From NCBI RefSeq assembly GCF_003731765.1, contig NZ_MOAL01000008.1, forward strand, positions 1 through 64,000: 64,000 nucleotides of DNA, in the 5' to 3' direction. The notes beneath the pieces were generated by a model that worked only from the letters and a program-made list of their open reading frames with translations, ran no database searches and was not told the origin of the DNA. Source of the DNA: Pseudomonas chlororaphis (GTDB lineage Bacteria > Pseudomonadota > Gammaproteobacteria > Pseudomonadales > Pseudomonadaceae). Shown here piece after piece: positions 25,498 to 33,159 of the stretch. Position 1 is the first letter of the stretch; every line of letters begins with the position of its first letter. The position numbers and the translations under genes are program-made.

Positions 25498-26394
25498 GTG
25501 AGACTTGTCGACATCCTGCGCCTGCTGTCGCTGGCCGCCATCTGGGGGGCCAGCTTCCTGTTCATGCGGATCATCGCTCCGGTGCTCGGCACCGCGCCCA
25601 GCGCATTTTTCCGGGTGGCGATCGCCGCCGTCGGGCTATTGGTGATCCTCGCCCTGATGCGGATCAACTGGGATTTTCGCGGCAAGTTCAAGACCGTGCT
25701 ATTGCTCGGGGTGATCAACTCGGGCCTGCCCGCCACCATGTATGCGGTGGCCGCCCAAGTGCTGCCCGCCGGCTACTCGGCGATCTTCAACGCCACCACG
25801 CCGTTGATGGGAGTGCTGATCGGCGGGCTGTTCTTCAGCGAACGCCTGGGCCCGAGCAAGATCGCCGGGGTCTGCCTGGGGCTGTTCGGGGTCGGCATCC
25901 TGACCCGCGCCGGGCCAGTGGCCTTCGATCAGCAACTGTTGCTGGGCGCCCTGTCGTGCCTGGTGGCCACCACCTGCTACGGCTTTGCCGGCTTTCTCGC
26001 ACGGCGCTGGCTGGACCAGGCCGGCGGCCTCGACAGTCGCCTGGCGGCCCTGGGCAGCATGCTCGGCGCCAGCCTGTTCCTGCTGCCGCTGTTCGGCTAC
26101 AGCGTGGCCACCCAAGCGCCAGCCAGTTGGGGCGGCTGGAGCGTGTGGCTGTCGCTGCTGGGCCTGGGCCTGGTGTGCACCGCCTTCGCCTACATCCTCT
26201 ATTTCCGCCTGCTCAGCTCCATCGGCCCGGTCAAATCCATGACCGTGACCTTTATGATTCCGCCCTTCGGCGTGCTGTGGGGCGCCTTGCTGCTGGATGA
26301 GCCACTGTCCATGGCCCACCTGTATGGCGGGCTGCTGATTGCAGTGGCGTTGTGGCTGGTGCTGAGGCCGACCCAGCGGGCCGCAGCGCGCTAA
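25498..26394 (+). CDS. DMT-family transporter (EamA)
   Basis: A protein of about 298 aa with ten predicted membrane helices in two EamA repeats (start LSLAAIWGASFLFMRIIAPV; second repeat around LLLGALSCLVATTCYGFAGF). Two GTG starts, 25489 and 25498, are possible; I prefer 25498, with AAGAG about 8 bp upstream, giving MRLVDILRLLS. Such proteins export amino acids or other small metabolites. It is convergent with the LysR gene, overlapping its 3' end by 4 bp. No substrate can be assigned. Confidence 0.87.
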   Translation: MRLVDILRLLSLAAIWGASFLFMRIIAPVLGTAPSAFFRVAIAAVGLLVILALMRINWDFRGKFKTVLLLGVINSGLPATMYAVAAQVLPAGYSAIFNATTPLMGVLIGGLFFSERLGPSKIAGVCLGLFGVGILTRAGPVAFDQQLLLGALSCLVATTCYGFAGFLARRWLDQAGGLDSRLAALGSMLGASLFLLPLFGYSVATQAPASWGGWSVWLSLLGLGLVCTAFAYILYFRLLSSIGPVKSMTVTFMIPPFGVLWGALLLDEPLSMAHLYGGLLIAVALWLVLRPTQRAAAR

Positions 26395-27335
26395 CGCCGC
26401 GCTGGGGAATCCGCTTCGGGCTCGATCAACTCGTCGATCAACAGGCGCGTCGGCACGCTGAGTTCGACCCCGCGTCGGGTAACGATTTCATAAGGCTCGT
26501 TGCGCGACTTCAGTTCCAGGGGCAGGCGCACCAACATGCCGTGGCGCAGGGCAACCTGGGCCACCAATAACGGCATCACCGCCACCAGGGTCGGGTCCTG
26601 CAACAGCAGAGACAGGGTGGTGAAGGTCGATGAGGTCTCGATCGGGTAGGACGGAAAGCTCAGCCCCGCCTCACGAAACTCCCGCTCCAGGGTCTGGCGC
26701 ATCGGCATGTTCACCGGAAACACCACCCAACGACTGTCCGCCAGTTCACTGAGCTTGAGTTCGCTGCGGGCGGCAAACGCATGCTGCGGGTGGGCCACCA
26801 GCACCAGCGCTTCCTGGGCCCGGGAGCGGCTGTCATAGGCGCTGGGGCGCTGGCTGACGCTGGTGCGGCAGATCACCAGGTCCAGGCGCCCCTGGTCCAG
26901 CAGGCTGAGCAAGCGGGCGCTGGTGTCTTCGACGATCTCCACCGACAGCTCCGGCTGCCGGGCGCGCAAGCGGGCCAGGCCCTCCACCAGCACCGGCACC
27001 GCGCCCATGATGGTGCCCACCGACACCCGGCCACCGTGGCCTTGGAGGATGCCGATCATTTCTTCGCGCAAATGGGCCAGGTCGGTGTGGATCAGGCGCG
27101 CATAACGAATCACGCAGCGCCCCAGATCGTTGGGCTCCAGGCCTTTGCTGCTGCGCTCGAACAGGGTCGCACCGAGGGTCGACTCGATTTCATTCAAGGC
27201 CTTGGTCGCCCCCGGCTGGGTAATCGCCATGGCGTCGGCGGCCTTGTGCAGGGAGCCGAGTTCATCCAGGGCGATCAACAGCCGCAGTTGTTTGAGGCGC
27301 AAGCGTGAAGCGATGTTGCTCAGGGATGGAATCAT
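26391..27335 (-). CDS. LysR-family regulator, GbpR-like, of the FAH/KGSADH operon
   Basis: A 314-aa LysR regulator. HTH: ELGSLHKAADAMAITQPGATKALNEIESTLGATLFERS; effector domain from about residue 95. The N-terminal style (RLRLKQLRLLIAL, ITQPGATK) is that of the GbpR branch, which often controls sugar and aromatic-acid genes. It is divergent from the FAH-family gene with 129 bp between. In that gap is a 15-bp dyad, ATGACTAAAAGTTAT (27341-27355), a good candidate operator. It probably senses an acid sugar or its keto-deoxy derivative; this is inference from neighbours. Confidence 0.9.
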   Translation of the reverse strand: MIPSLSNIASRLRLKQLRLLIALDELGSLHKAADAMAITQPGATKALNEIESTLGATLFERSSKGLEPNDLGRCVIRYARLIHTDLAHLREEMIGILQGHGGRVSVGTIMGAVPVLVEGLARLRARQPELSVEIVEDTSARLLSLLDQGRLDLVICRTSVSQRPSAYDSRSRAQEALVLVAHPQHAFAARSELKLSELADSRWVVFPVNMPMRQTLEREFREAGLSFPSYPIETSSTFTTLSLLLQDPTLVAVMPLLVAQVALRHGMLVRLPLELKSRNEPYEIVTRRGVELSVPTRLLIDELIEPEADSPARR

Positions 27336-27340
27336 AGGGG

Positions 27341-27355
27341 ATGACTAAAAGTTAT
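27341..27355. promoter_or_regulatory. Candidate LysR operator upstream of the FAH/KGSADH operon
   Basis: ATGACT-AAA-AGTTAT is a dyad with 5 of 6 arm positions paired. It lies 5 bp from the lysR start and 109 bp before the FAH-family gene. Its outer bases resemble the ATARCC-N3-GGYTAT sites further right. Confidence 0.4.
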
Positions 27356-27464
27356 CGCTCAATCAGCAGCTCTCATTAGGCAGCATCGCCGTGGAATTTT
27401 ACAGTGCTGTTAAGCGGGCCCGGCTGCCGGACCCTGGATAACAACAAGCACGAGTTCATTTGCG

Positions 27465-28463
27465 ATGAATATGATCCAGTTTGAAAACACCCAGGGCCAC
27501 CGCCAGGTCGGCCTGATCGATGGCGAGAGCATCCGCCCGGTAAACGCGGTGCGCACCATGCGCGAGCTGGCCCTGCAGGCGATTCGCAATGGCCGTGACC
27601 TGGCGGCCGAAGTGGCGGCCCTGGGCACCCAGGACCACACCGAAAGTTATCCCCTGGCCCTGGCCGAAGGCCGAGTGCTGCCCCCCCTGGATCATGAAGA
27701 CCCGGCCCATTGCCTGATCAGCGGCACCGGCCTGACCCACCTGGGCAGCGCCTCGACCCGGGACAAGATGCACCAGCAGAAAACCGATGCACCTGCCGCC
27801 AGTACCGATACCGCACGCATGTTCCAGTGGGGCATCGAAGGCGGGCGCCCGGCGCCGGGCGTGGTCGGCACCCAGCCGGAGTGGTTCTACAAGGGCGACG
27901 GTTCCATCGTCGTGCGCCCGGGCCAGGCCCTGCAATCGCCAGACTTCGCCGAAGACGCCGGCGAAGAGCCGGAACTCACCGGGCTCTACGTGATTGGTGA
28001 CGACGGCCAGCCCTATCGCATCGGCTTCGCCCTGGGCAACGAGTTCTCCGACCATGTGGTGGAGCGCAAAAATTATCTGTACCTGGCCCATTCCAAGCTG
28101 CGCAACTGCAGCTTCGGCCCGGAACTGCGGGTGGGCGAACTGCCGCGCAACCTGGTGGGCATGAGCCGCATCCGCCGCGGCGACCAGGTGCTGTGGGAGA
28201 AGGAGTTCCTCAGCGGCGAGGACAACATGTGCCACAGCCTGGAAAACCTTGAGTACCACCACTTCAAGTACCGGCAATTCCTGCGGCCCGGTGACGTGCA
28301 CGTGCACTTCTTCGGCACCGCGACCCTGTCCTTTGCCGATCAGGTACGAACCCAGGTCGGTGACCGCTTCGAGATCAGCCTGCCGGAGTTTGGCGCACCG
28401 CTGGTCAACGGCATTGAAGTGGCCGAATGCCCAGTCCGCATCGGTGAGGTCCGCCGCCTTTGA
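27465..28463 (+). CDS. FAH-superfamily enzyme, AraD1/GguC type (probable keto-deoxy-acid dehydratase)
   Basis: A 332-aa protein of the fumarylacetoacetate-hydrolase fold. The FAH core is seen in RIGFALGNEFSDH, the KLRNCSFGPEL segment and FLRPGDVHVHFFGT near the C-terminus. I recall this family as AraD1/GguC, found in bacterial pentose and acid-sugar operons. In Sulfolobus a FAH-fold enzyme (KdaD) dehydrates 2-keto-3-deoxy-arabinonate to 2-oxoglutarate semialdehyde. The semialdehyde dehydrogenase gene follows here, 100 bp downstream, so the same reaction is the best guess. The start has only a weak ribosome site; an ATG two codons in is possible. Confidence 0.85.
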   Translation: MNMIQFENTQGHRQVGLIDGESIRPVNAVRTMRELALQAIRNGRDLAAEVAALGTQDHTESYPLALAEGRVLPPLDHEDPAHCLISGTGLTHLGSASTRDKMHQQKTDAPAASTDTARMFQWGIEGGRPAPGVVGTQPEWFYKGDGSIVVRPGQALQSPDFAEDAGEEPELTGLYVIGDDGQPYRIGFALGNEFSDHVVERKNYLYLAHSKLRNCSFGPELRVGELPRNLVGMSRIRRGDQVLWEKEFLSGEDNMCHSLENLEYHHFKYRQFLRPGDVHVHFFGTATLSFADQVRTQVGDRFEISLPEFGAPLVNGIEVAECPVRIGEVRRL

Positions 28464-28489
28464 AGACGGCCTCGCCACGCACTTTCAGA

Positions 28490-28535
28490 CACCGGTCAAG
28501 CCGGTGATTTTCCTTCAGGGCGCCAGCAGGCGCCC
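28490..28535 (+). promoter_or_regulatory. Two hairpins between the FAH and KGSADH genes
   Basis: CACCGG-TCAAG-CCGGTG (28490-28506, followed by ATTTTCC) and GGGCGCC-AGCA-GGCGCCC (28518-28535) stand in tandem in the 100-bp gap. The first may attenuate read-through; both could protect or separate the two halves of the message. Confidence 0.5.
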
Positions 28536-28563
28536 CGTTTCATCGTGATACCAGGAGGCAGCA

Positions 28564-30144
28564 ATGACTCAGATCCTCGGCCACAACTACATCGGTGGCC
28601 TGCGCAGCGCCCAGGGCGACATCCGTCTGCAAAGCCTGGACGCCAGCACCGGCGAAGCCTTGCCCTATGAATTCATCCAGGCCACCGACAGCGAAGTCGA
28701 CGCCGCTGCCCAGGCCGCGGCCCGGGCCTACCCGCTGTACCGCAACCTCTCGGCCGAACGCCGGGCGCAATTCCTCGATGCCATCGCCGATGAAATCGAC
28801 GCCCTGGGGGATGATTTCGTCGCCCTGGTGTGCCGTGAAACCGCCTTGCCGGCTGGGCGTATCCAGGGCGAACGGGGCCGCACCAGCGGGCAGATGCGTC
28901 TGTTTGCCAAGGTCCTGCGGCGCGGCGATTTCTATGGCGCGCGCATCGACCGCGCCCTGCCCGATCGTCAACCCCTGCCCCGCCCCGACCTGCGCCAGTG
29001 CCGCATCGGCCTGGGCCCGGTGGCGGTGTTCGGTGCCAGCAACTTCCCCCTGGCCTTCTCTACCGCCGGTGGCGACACCGCAGCGGCCCTGGCTGCTGGC
29101 TGCCCCGTGGTGTTCAAGGCCCACAGCGGGCACATGGCAACCGCCGACCAAGTGGCGTCGGCGATCCTGCGGGCCGCTGAGCGCACCGAGATGCCGGCCG
29201 GGGTCTTCAACATGATTTATGGCGGCGGCGTGGGTGCCACCCTGGTCAAGCACCCGGCGATCCAGGCCGTGGGCTTCACCGGTTCCCTTGGCGGTGGCCG
29301 GGCCCTGTGCGACATGGCCGCGGCACGCCCGCAGCCGATCCCGGTGTTTGCCGAGATGTCGAGCATCAACCCGATCCTGGTGCTGCCGGAAGCCCTGCGT
29401 GTGCGCGGTGAACGCATCGCCGGGGAACTGGGCAACAGCGTGGTGCTGGGTGCGGGGCAGTTCTGCACCAGCCCGGGCCTGGTCCTGGGCATCGCTTCGG
29501 CGGAGTTTTCCGCGTTTGTCGCCAGCCTCACCCAGTTCTTCAACGAGCAGCCGGCCCACACCCTGCTCAACGTCGGTGGCTTGCGCAGCTACAGCAATGG
29601 CCTGTCGCGCCTCGACGCCCTGGAGGGCATCCGCCACCTGGCCGGCCAGCCGCAACAGGGCCAGCAAGCCCGCCCGCAGCTGTACCAGGCCGACGTAGCG
29701 TTGCTGCTGAACCAGGAGGAAGTGCTGCAGGAAGAAATCTTCGGCCCGACCACCATCGTCGTTGAAGTCGCCGACCAGGCCCAGTTGGAGCAAGCCTTGC
29801 GCAGCCTGCATGGGCAACTGACTGCCACCCTGCTGGCCGAGCCGGACGACCTGCAGCGCTTCGCCAGCCTGGTGCCGATCCTCGAAGAAAAGGCCGGGCG
29901 CCTGCTGCTCAACGGCTACCCGACCGGGGTCGAAGTCTGTGATGCGATGGTGCATGGCGGCCCTTACCCAGCCACCTCCGATGCCCGGGGCACCTCCGTG
30001 GGCACCCTGGCCATCGAGCGTTTCCTGCGCCCGGTGTGCTACCAGAACTACCCCGATGCCCTGCTGCCTCAAGCCCTGCAAAACGCCAACCCGCTGAACA
30101 TCCAGCGCCTGGTGGACGGTGAAAGCACGCGCACAGCGCTGTAA
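28564..30144 (+). CDS. Aldehyde dehydrogenase, 2-oxoglutarate-semialdehyde (2,5-dioxovalerate) type
   Basis: A 526-aa NAD(P)-dependent aldehyde dehydrogenase of the KGSADH class. The catalytic Cys301 is in GAGQFCTSPGL and Glu264 in FAEMSSINP; FGASNFPLAFS and GFTGSLGGGRAL mark the cofactor site. This class oxidises 2-oxoglutarate semialdehyde to 2-oxoglutarate, the last step of the Weimberg-type pentose, hydroxyproline and glucarate/galactarate routes. A strong AGGAGG site precedes the ATG. It is the second gene of the FAH operon, and a terminator follows 25 bp after the stop. Confidence 0.92.
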   Translation: MTQILGHNYIGGLRSAQGDIRLQSLDASTGEALPYEFIQATDSEVDAAAQAAARAYPLYRNLSAERRAQFLDAIADEIDALGDDFVALVCRETALPAGRIQGERGRTSGQMRLFAKVLRRGDFYGARIDRALPDRQPLPRPDLRQCRIGLGPVAVFGASNFPLAFSTAGGDTAAALAAGCPVVFKAHSGHMATADQVASAILRAAERTEMPAGVFNMIYGGGVGATLVKHPAIQAVGFTGSLGGGRALCDMAAARPQPIPVFAEMSSINPILVLPEALRVRGERIAGELGNSVVLGAGQFCTSPGLVLGIASAEFSAFVASLTQFFNEQPAHTLLNVGGLRSYSNGLSRLDALEGIRHLAGQPQQGQQARPQLYQADVALLLNQEEVLQEEIFGPTTIVVEVADQAQLEQALRSLHGQLTATLLAEPDDLQRFASLVPILEEKAGRLLLNGYPTGVEVCDAMVHGGPYPATSDARGTSVGTLAIERFLRPVCYQNYPDALLPQALQNANPLNIQRLVDGESTRTAL

Positions 30145-30168
30145 CGCCACAACCTGCCGGCACCTGCG

Positions 30169-30197
30169 ACGACCGCCTTCGGGCGGTCGTTTTTTTT
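30169..30197 (+). terminator. Intrinsic terminator of the FAH-KGSADH operon
   Basis: ACGACCGCC-TTCG-GGCGGTCGT followed by eight Ts: a perfect 9-bp stem with a stable tetraloop, 25 bp after the stop codon. Confidence 0.95.
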
Positions 30198-30221
30198 GCC
30201 GGGTCAAACCTTCGGCAACTT

Positions 30222-30269
30222 CCACACAGCACAACGCCGGCCTCAAGGGGCCGGCGTTGTGCTGTGTGG
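30222..30269. repeat. Perfect 21-bp inverted repeat
   Basis: The arms 30222-30242 and 30249-30269 pair perfectly (CCACACAGCACAACGCC... with its complement) around a 6-nt loop, TCAAGG. It lies between the terminator of the plus-strand operon and the stop of the minus-strand dehydratase gene. No U-tract is on either side, so it is not a classic terminator. Confidence 0.9.
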
Positions 30270-30300
30270 CTGGGTGGTTTGTAGGGCGGTGGCTTGTCCC

Positions 30301-31476
30301 TTACTCGATGATATTGAAGTCGCTCAGGTATTCATCGGAGATTTCCAGGCCCAGGCCCGGCTTGTGGTCGTCGAGCTGGATGTAGCCATTGACCGGTTGC
30401 GGCTCGCCCTTGAACACGTAGTAGAAGAGTTCATTGCCGACTTCGACATCGAACACCGGGAAGAACTCGGCCATCGGCGAGGCGGTGGTGGACATGGTCA
30501 GGTGGTAGTTGTGCATCTGCCCGGCATGGGGGATCACCGGCACCGACCAGGCTTCGGCCATGGCGTTGATCTTGCGCGCCGCGGTGATGCCGCCCACGCG
30601 GTTGGTGTCGTACTGGATCACGTCGACGGCGCGACGCTCCAGAAGGTCCTTGAAGCCGTAGGAGGTGAACTCGTGCTCGCCACCGGAGATCGGCATGATG
30701 CCCATCTTCTTCAACTCGATATAACCCTCGATGTCATCGGCAATCACCGGCTCTTCCAGCCAGCGCGGTTCGAACTCGGCCAGCTTGGGCAACATGCGCC
30801 GGGCGTATTCCAGGGTCCAGCCCATGTAGCACTCAAGCATGATGTCCACGTCCGGGCCGGCCAGCTCACGCAAGGCACGCACCTGCTCGATGTTGCGGCG
30901 CATGCCTGCCGGGCCGTCCTTGGGACCGTAGCCAAAGCGCATCTTCAGCGCCGTGAAGCCCTGGCTCAGGTAACCCTGGGCCTCTTCGAGGAACAGGTCG
31001 AGGTTGTCGTTGGCGTAGAGCTTGGACGCGTAGGTCCAGATCTTCTCCTTGGTGCGCCCGCCCAACAGCTTGAACACCGGCTTGTTCACCGCCTTGCCCA
31101 TGATGTCCCAGATGGCGATGTCGATCGCCGAGATGGCCGCCATGCCGATGCCCTTGCGGCCCCAGGCGTGGCTCTGGCGGTACATTTTCTGCCAGATGTA
31201 TTCGTTGTCGAAGGGGTCTTCACCAATGGCGATGGGTGCCAGGTAGGTGTCGATGATTTCCTTGGCCACACGCGGGGCCAGGGCGCAGTTGCCGATGCCG
31301 ACGATGCCGCTGTCGGTCTCCACTTCCACCACCAGCCAGCCGTGGAAGCGGAACGAGCCCATGGCATCGCCACGCTCGAAAAGAATGTCACTGGCATTGG
31401 TGCAGAAGTGCGCTTGGGGCGGGACGACTTTGCCCTTCCACTCGAAAACGCGGGTACGGATGGCTTTGATTTTCAT
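30301..31476 (-). CDS. Enolase-superfamily acid-sugar dehydratase (L-rhamnonate dehydratase-like)
   Basis: A 391-aa mandelate-racemase/enolase-type enzyme that should remove water from an aldonate to give a 2-keto-3-deoxy acid. Barrel landmarks are KMRFGYGPKDG, WLEEPVIADD (metal ligand near Glu241), ISGGEHEFTSYGF (Glu267), YDTNRVGGIT and the catalytic-base segment IPHAGQMHNYH (His317). The segment pattern is nearest to RhmD. The first metal ligand, usually Asp, is Glu215 here (IMLECYMGW). It follows the MFS gene by 32 bp on the same strand. Substrate is open: L-rhamnonate, D- or L-arabinonate, or similar. Confidence 0.83.
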   Translation of the reverse strand: MKIKAIRTRVFEWKGKVVPPQAHFCTNASDILFERGDAMGSFRFHGWLVVEVETDSGIVGIGNCALAPRVAKEIIDTYLAPIAIGEDPFDNEYIWQKMYRQSHAWGRKGIGMAAISAIDIAIWDIMGKAVNKPVFKLLGGRTKEKIWTYASKLYANDNLDLFLEEAQGYLSQGFTALKMRFGYGPKDGPAGMRRNIEQVRALRELAGPDVDIMLECYMGWTLEYARRMLPKLAEFEPRWLEEPVIADDIEGYIELKKMGIMPISGGEHEFTSYGFKDLLERRAVDVIQYDTNRVGGITAARKINAMAEAWSVPVIPHAGQMHNYHLTMSTTASPMAEFFPVFDVEVGNELFYYVFKGEPQPVNGYIQLDDHKPGLGLEISDEYLSDFNIIE

Positions 31477-31508
31477 GGTGTGGGTTCCTTGCTAAGGCGT
31501 GGGAGTGA

Positions 31509-32834
31509 TCAACCGACCTGGGCCGGCGTAAGCGAGTTAGGCGAGGTCGGGGTGTGCCGGGTGTTCAAGCGCGACAGCAGGATGGCCCCGAGAATGCCCA
31601 CCAGGGCCAGGGCGAACATGCCGGCGCGCGGATCGGCGAACTGGGTTTCCATCAGGGTCTTGAGGTTCGGTGCGACAAAGCCGCCGAGGTTGCCGATGGA
31701 GTTGATCAGGGCAATGCCACCGGCTGCCGCGGCACCGCTGAGGTAACCGGTGGGGATGGTCCAGAACAGTGGCTGCACGGCAACAAAACCGGCGGCGGCA
31801 AAACAGAAGGCCAGCACCACCGGGACCATGCTGCTGCCCAGGGCCGAGGCGGCAATACCGGCGGCGGCCATGGTCAGCATGCACACCGCCAGGCGTTGGT
31901 GCTGGCCACTGCGGTCGGCGTAGCGAGTGATCAGGCGGGTCACCACCAGGGCGCAGACCCAGGGGATCGCGGTGATCAGGCCGACGTTCAGGCCGACATG
32001 GCCGTCGAGCAAACCGGCGATGCGCGTCGGCAGGTAGAACACCACGCCGTAGACACTCATCTGGATGGTGAAATACGCCAGGCAGAACTGCAGCACCCGA
32101 GGGTTGCGCAAGGCACTGAGAAAGCCGTGGGGGCTGCTGCCTTGCTTCTTCGCGTCCTCTTCGGCCAGGGCGTTTTGCAGCGCCTGCTTCTGCTCGACGC
32201 TCAACCAGCGCGCATCGGCCGGGCGGTCCACCAGGTAGAAGTAGGCGGCGATGCCCACCACCGACGCCATCAGGCCCTCGACCACGAACAGCCATTGCCA
32301 GTTGGTCAGGCCGAACACCCCGTGAAACTCCAACAACCAGCCCGACAGCGGACTGCCGAGCACCAGCGCCAGGGGCAGGCCGAAGTAGAACAGGCCCAAG
32401 GCCTGGCCACGGCTTTGCGCCGGGAACCAGTAGGTGAGGTACAGGATGATCCCGGGGAAGAACCCGGCCTCGGCAACGCCGAGCATAAAGCGCAGGACGT
32501 AAAAGGTTTCGGCGTTGTGGGCGAACATCATCGCCGCCGACACCAGGCCCCAGGTGACCATGATCCGGCATAGCCAGACCTTGGCCCCCAGGCGATGGAG
32601 CATGTAGTTGCTGGGCACTTCGAAGAAGGCGTAGCCAATGAAGAAGATGCTGGCGCCAAAGGCGAACGCCGCATCGCCCAGCCCGGTATCGGCCTGCAAC
32701 GCGGCCTTGGCAAAGCCGACGTTGGAGCGGTCGATAAAGGCCAGGATGTACATGAGGATCAGGAATGGCAGCAAGCGCAGCCGGCTTTTGGAGATAGCGC
32801 TGGACAGCGCCAGGACCGAATCGGGACGAGTCAT
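31509..32834 (-). CDS. MFS transporter, anion:cation symporter (ACS) family
   Basis: A 441-aa major facilitator with 12 predicted helices. The ACS signature is clear: YILAFIDRSNVGFAKAAL near the N-terminus, then FFIGYAFFEVPSNYMLHRLGAKVW and GVAEAGFFPGIILYLTYWFP. The family imports organic anions such as glucarate, galactonate, tartrate or phthalate with protons. The ATG follows AAGGAA. It is the first gene of an operon with the acid-sugar dehydratase, so the likely cargo is that enzyme's substrate, an aldonate. The upstream region has a LysR-type dyad at 33003-33017. Confidence 0.9.
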   Translation of the reverse strand: MTRPDSVLALSSAISKSRLRLLPFLILMYILAFIDRSNVGFAKAALQADTGLGDAAFAFGASIFFIGYAFFEVPSNYMLHRLGAKVWLCRIMVTWGLVSAAMMFAHNAETFYVLRFMLGVAEAGFFPGIILYLTYWFPAQSRGQALGLFYFGLPLALVLGSPLSGWLLEFHGVFGLTNWQWLFVVEGLMASVVGIAAYFYLVDRPADARWLSVEQKQALQNALAEEDAKKQGSSPHGFLSALRNPRVLQFCLAYFTIQMSVYGVVFYLPTRIAGLLDGHVGLNVGLITAIPWVCALVVTRLITRYADRSGQHQRLAVCMLTMAAAGIAASALGSSMVPVVLAFCFAAAGFVAVQPLFWTIPTGYLSGAAAAGGIALINSIGNLGGFVAPNLKTLMETQFADPRAGMFALALVGILGAILLSRLNTRHTPTSPNSLTPAQVG

Positions 32835-33076
32835 AGGGATGTTCCTTGAGTGCCGTCATGCCTTGCGGAAGAAACAAGGCGGGCTTTTTGTAGTTGTCGA
32901 GTCGTCTTGAGCGAGCGTGTTCGGTGGCGGCTTCGGCTCAAGCGATGGGGCGACTTTAGCCAGCGGTGAACACAGCGGCTAATCACTTATGGGCATCCAA
33001 CGATAACCACAGGTGATAGCAACCAAGCCTTTATTGCCACATAGGGTTATCGGATATTTCACCTTCCCCATTCGCC
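32835..33076. promoter_or_regulatory. Promoter/operator region of the MFS-dehydratase operon
   Basis: About 240 bp with no gene. It contains the dyad ATAACCACAGGTGAT (33003-33017) and, 24 bp further, ATAGGGTTATCGGATAT (33041-33057), which holds inverted GGTTAT and GGATAT elements of the same type. These resemble the sites in the divergent MFS/tctC region. No clear -35/-10 was seen. Confidence 0.45.
33003..33017. promoter_or_regulatory. Candidate LysR-type operator
   Basis: ATAACC-ACA-GGTGAT, a degenerate copy of the ATARCC-N3-GGYTAT dyad found at 36571 and 36701. It lies 169 bp upstream of the MFS start. Confidence 0.45.
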
Positions 33077-33111
33077 AAAAAGCCGGCCCCCACTGTCCGT
33101 AGGGGCCGGCT
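33077..33111 (-). terminator. Terminator downstream of the pdxA-like gene
   Basis: On the minus strand AGCCGGCCCC ... GGGGCCGGCT is followed by five Ts. It lies about 50 bp past the stop of the PdxA-like gene and would end the MFS-lactonase-PdxA operon. Confidence 0.75.
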
Positions 33112-33159
33112 GGCTGGCGAAGAACGCCGAGGAATAAAACGCCGGGAAGGCCGCGCCGA

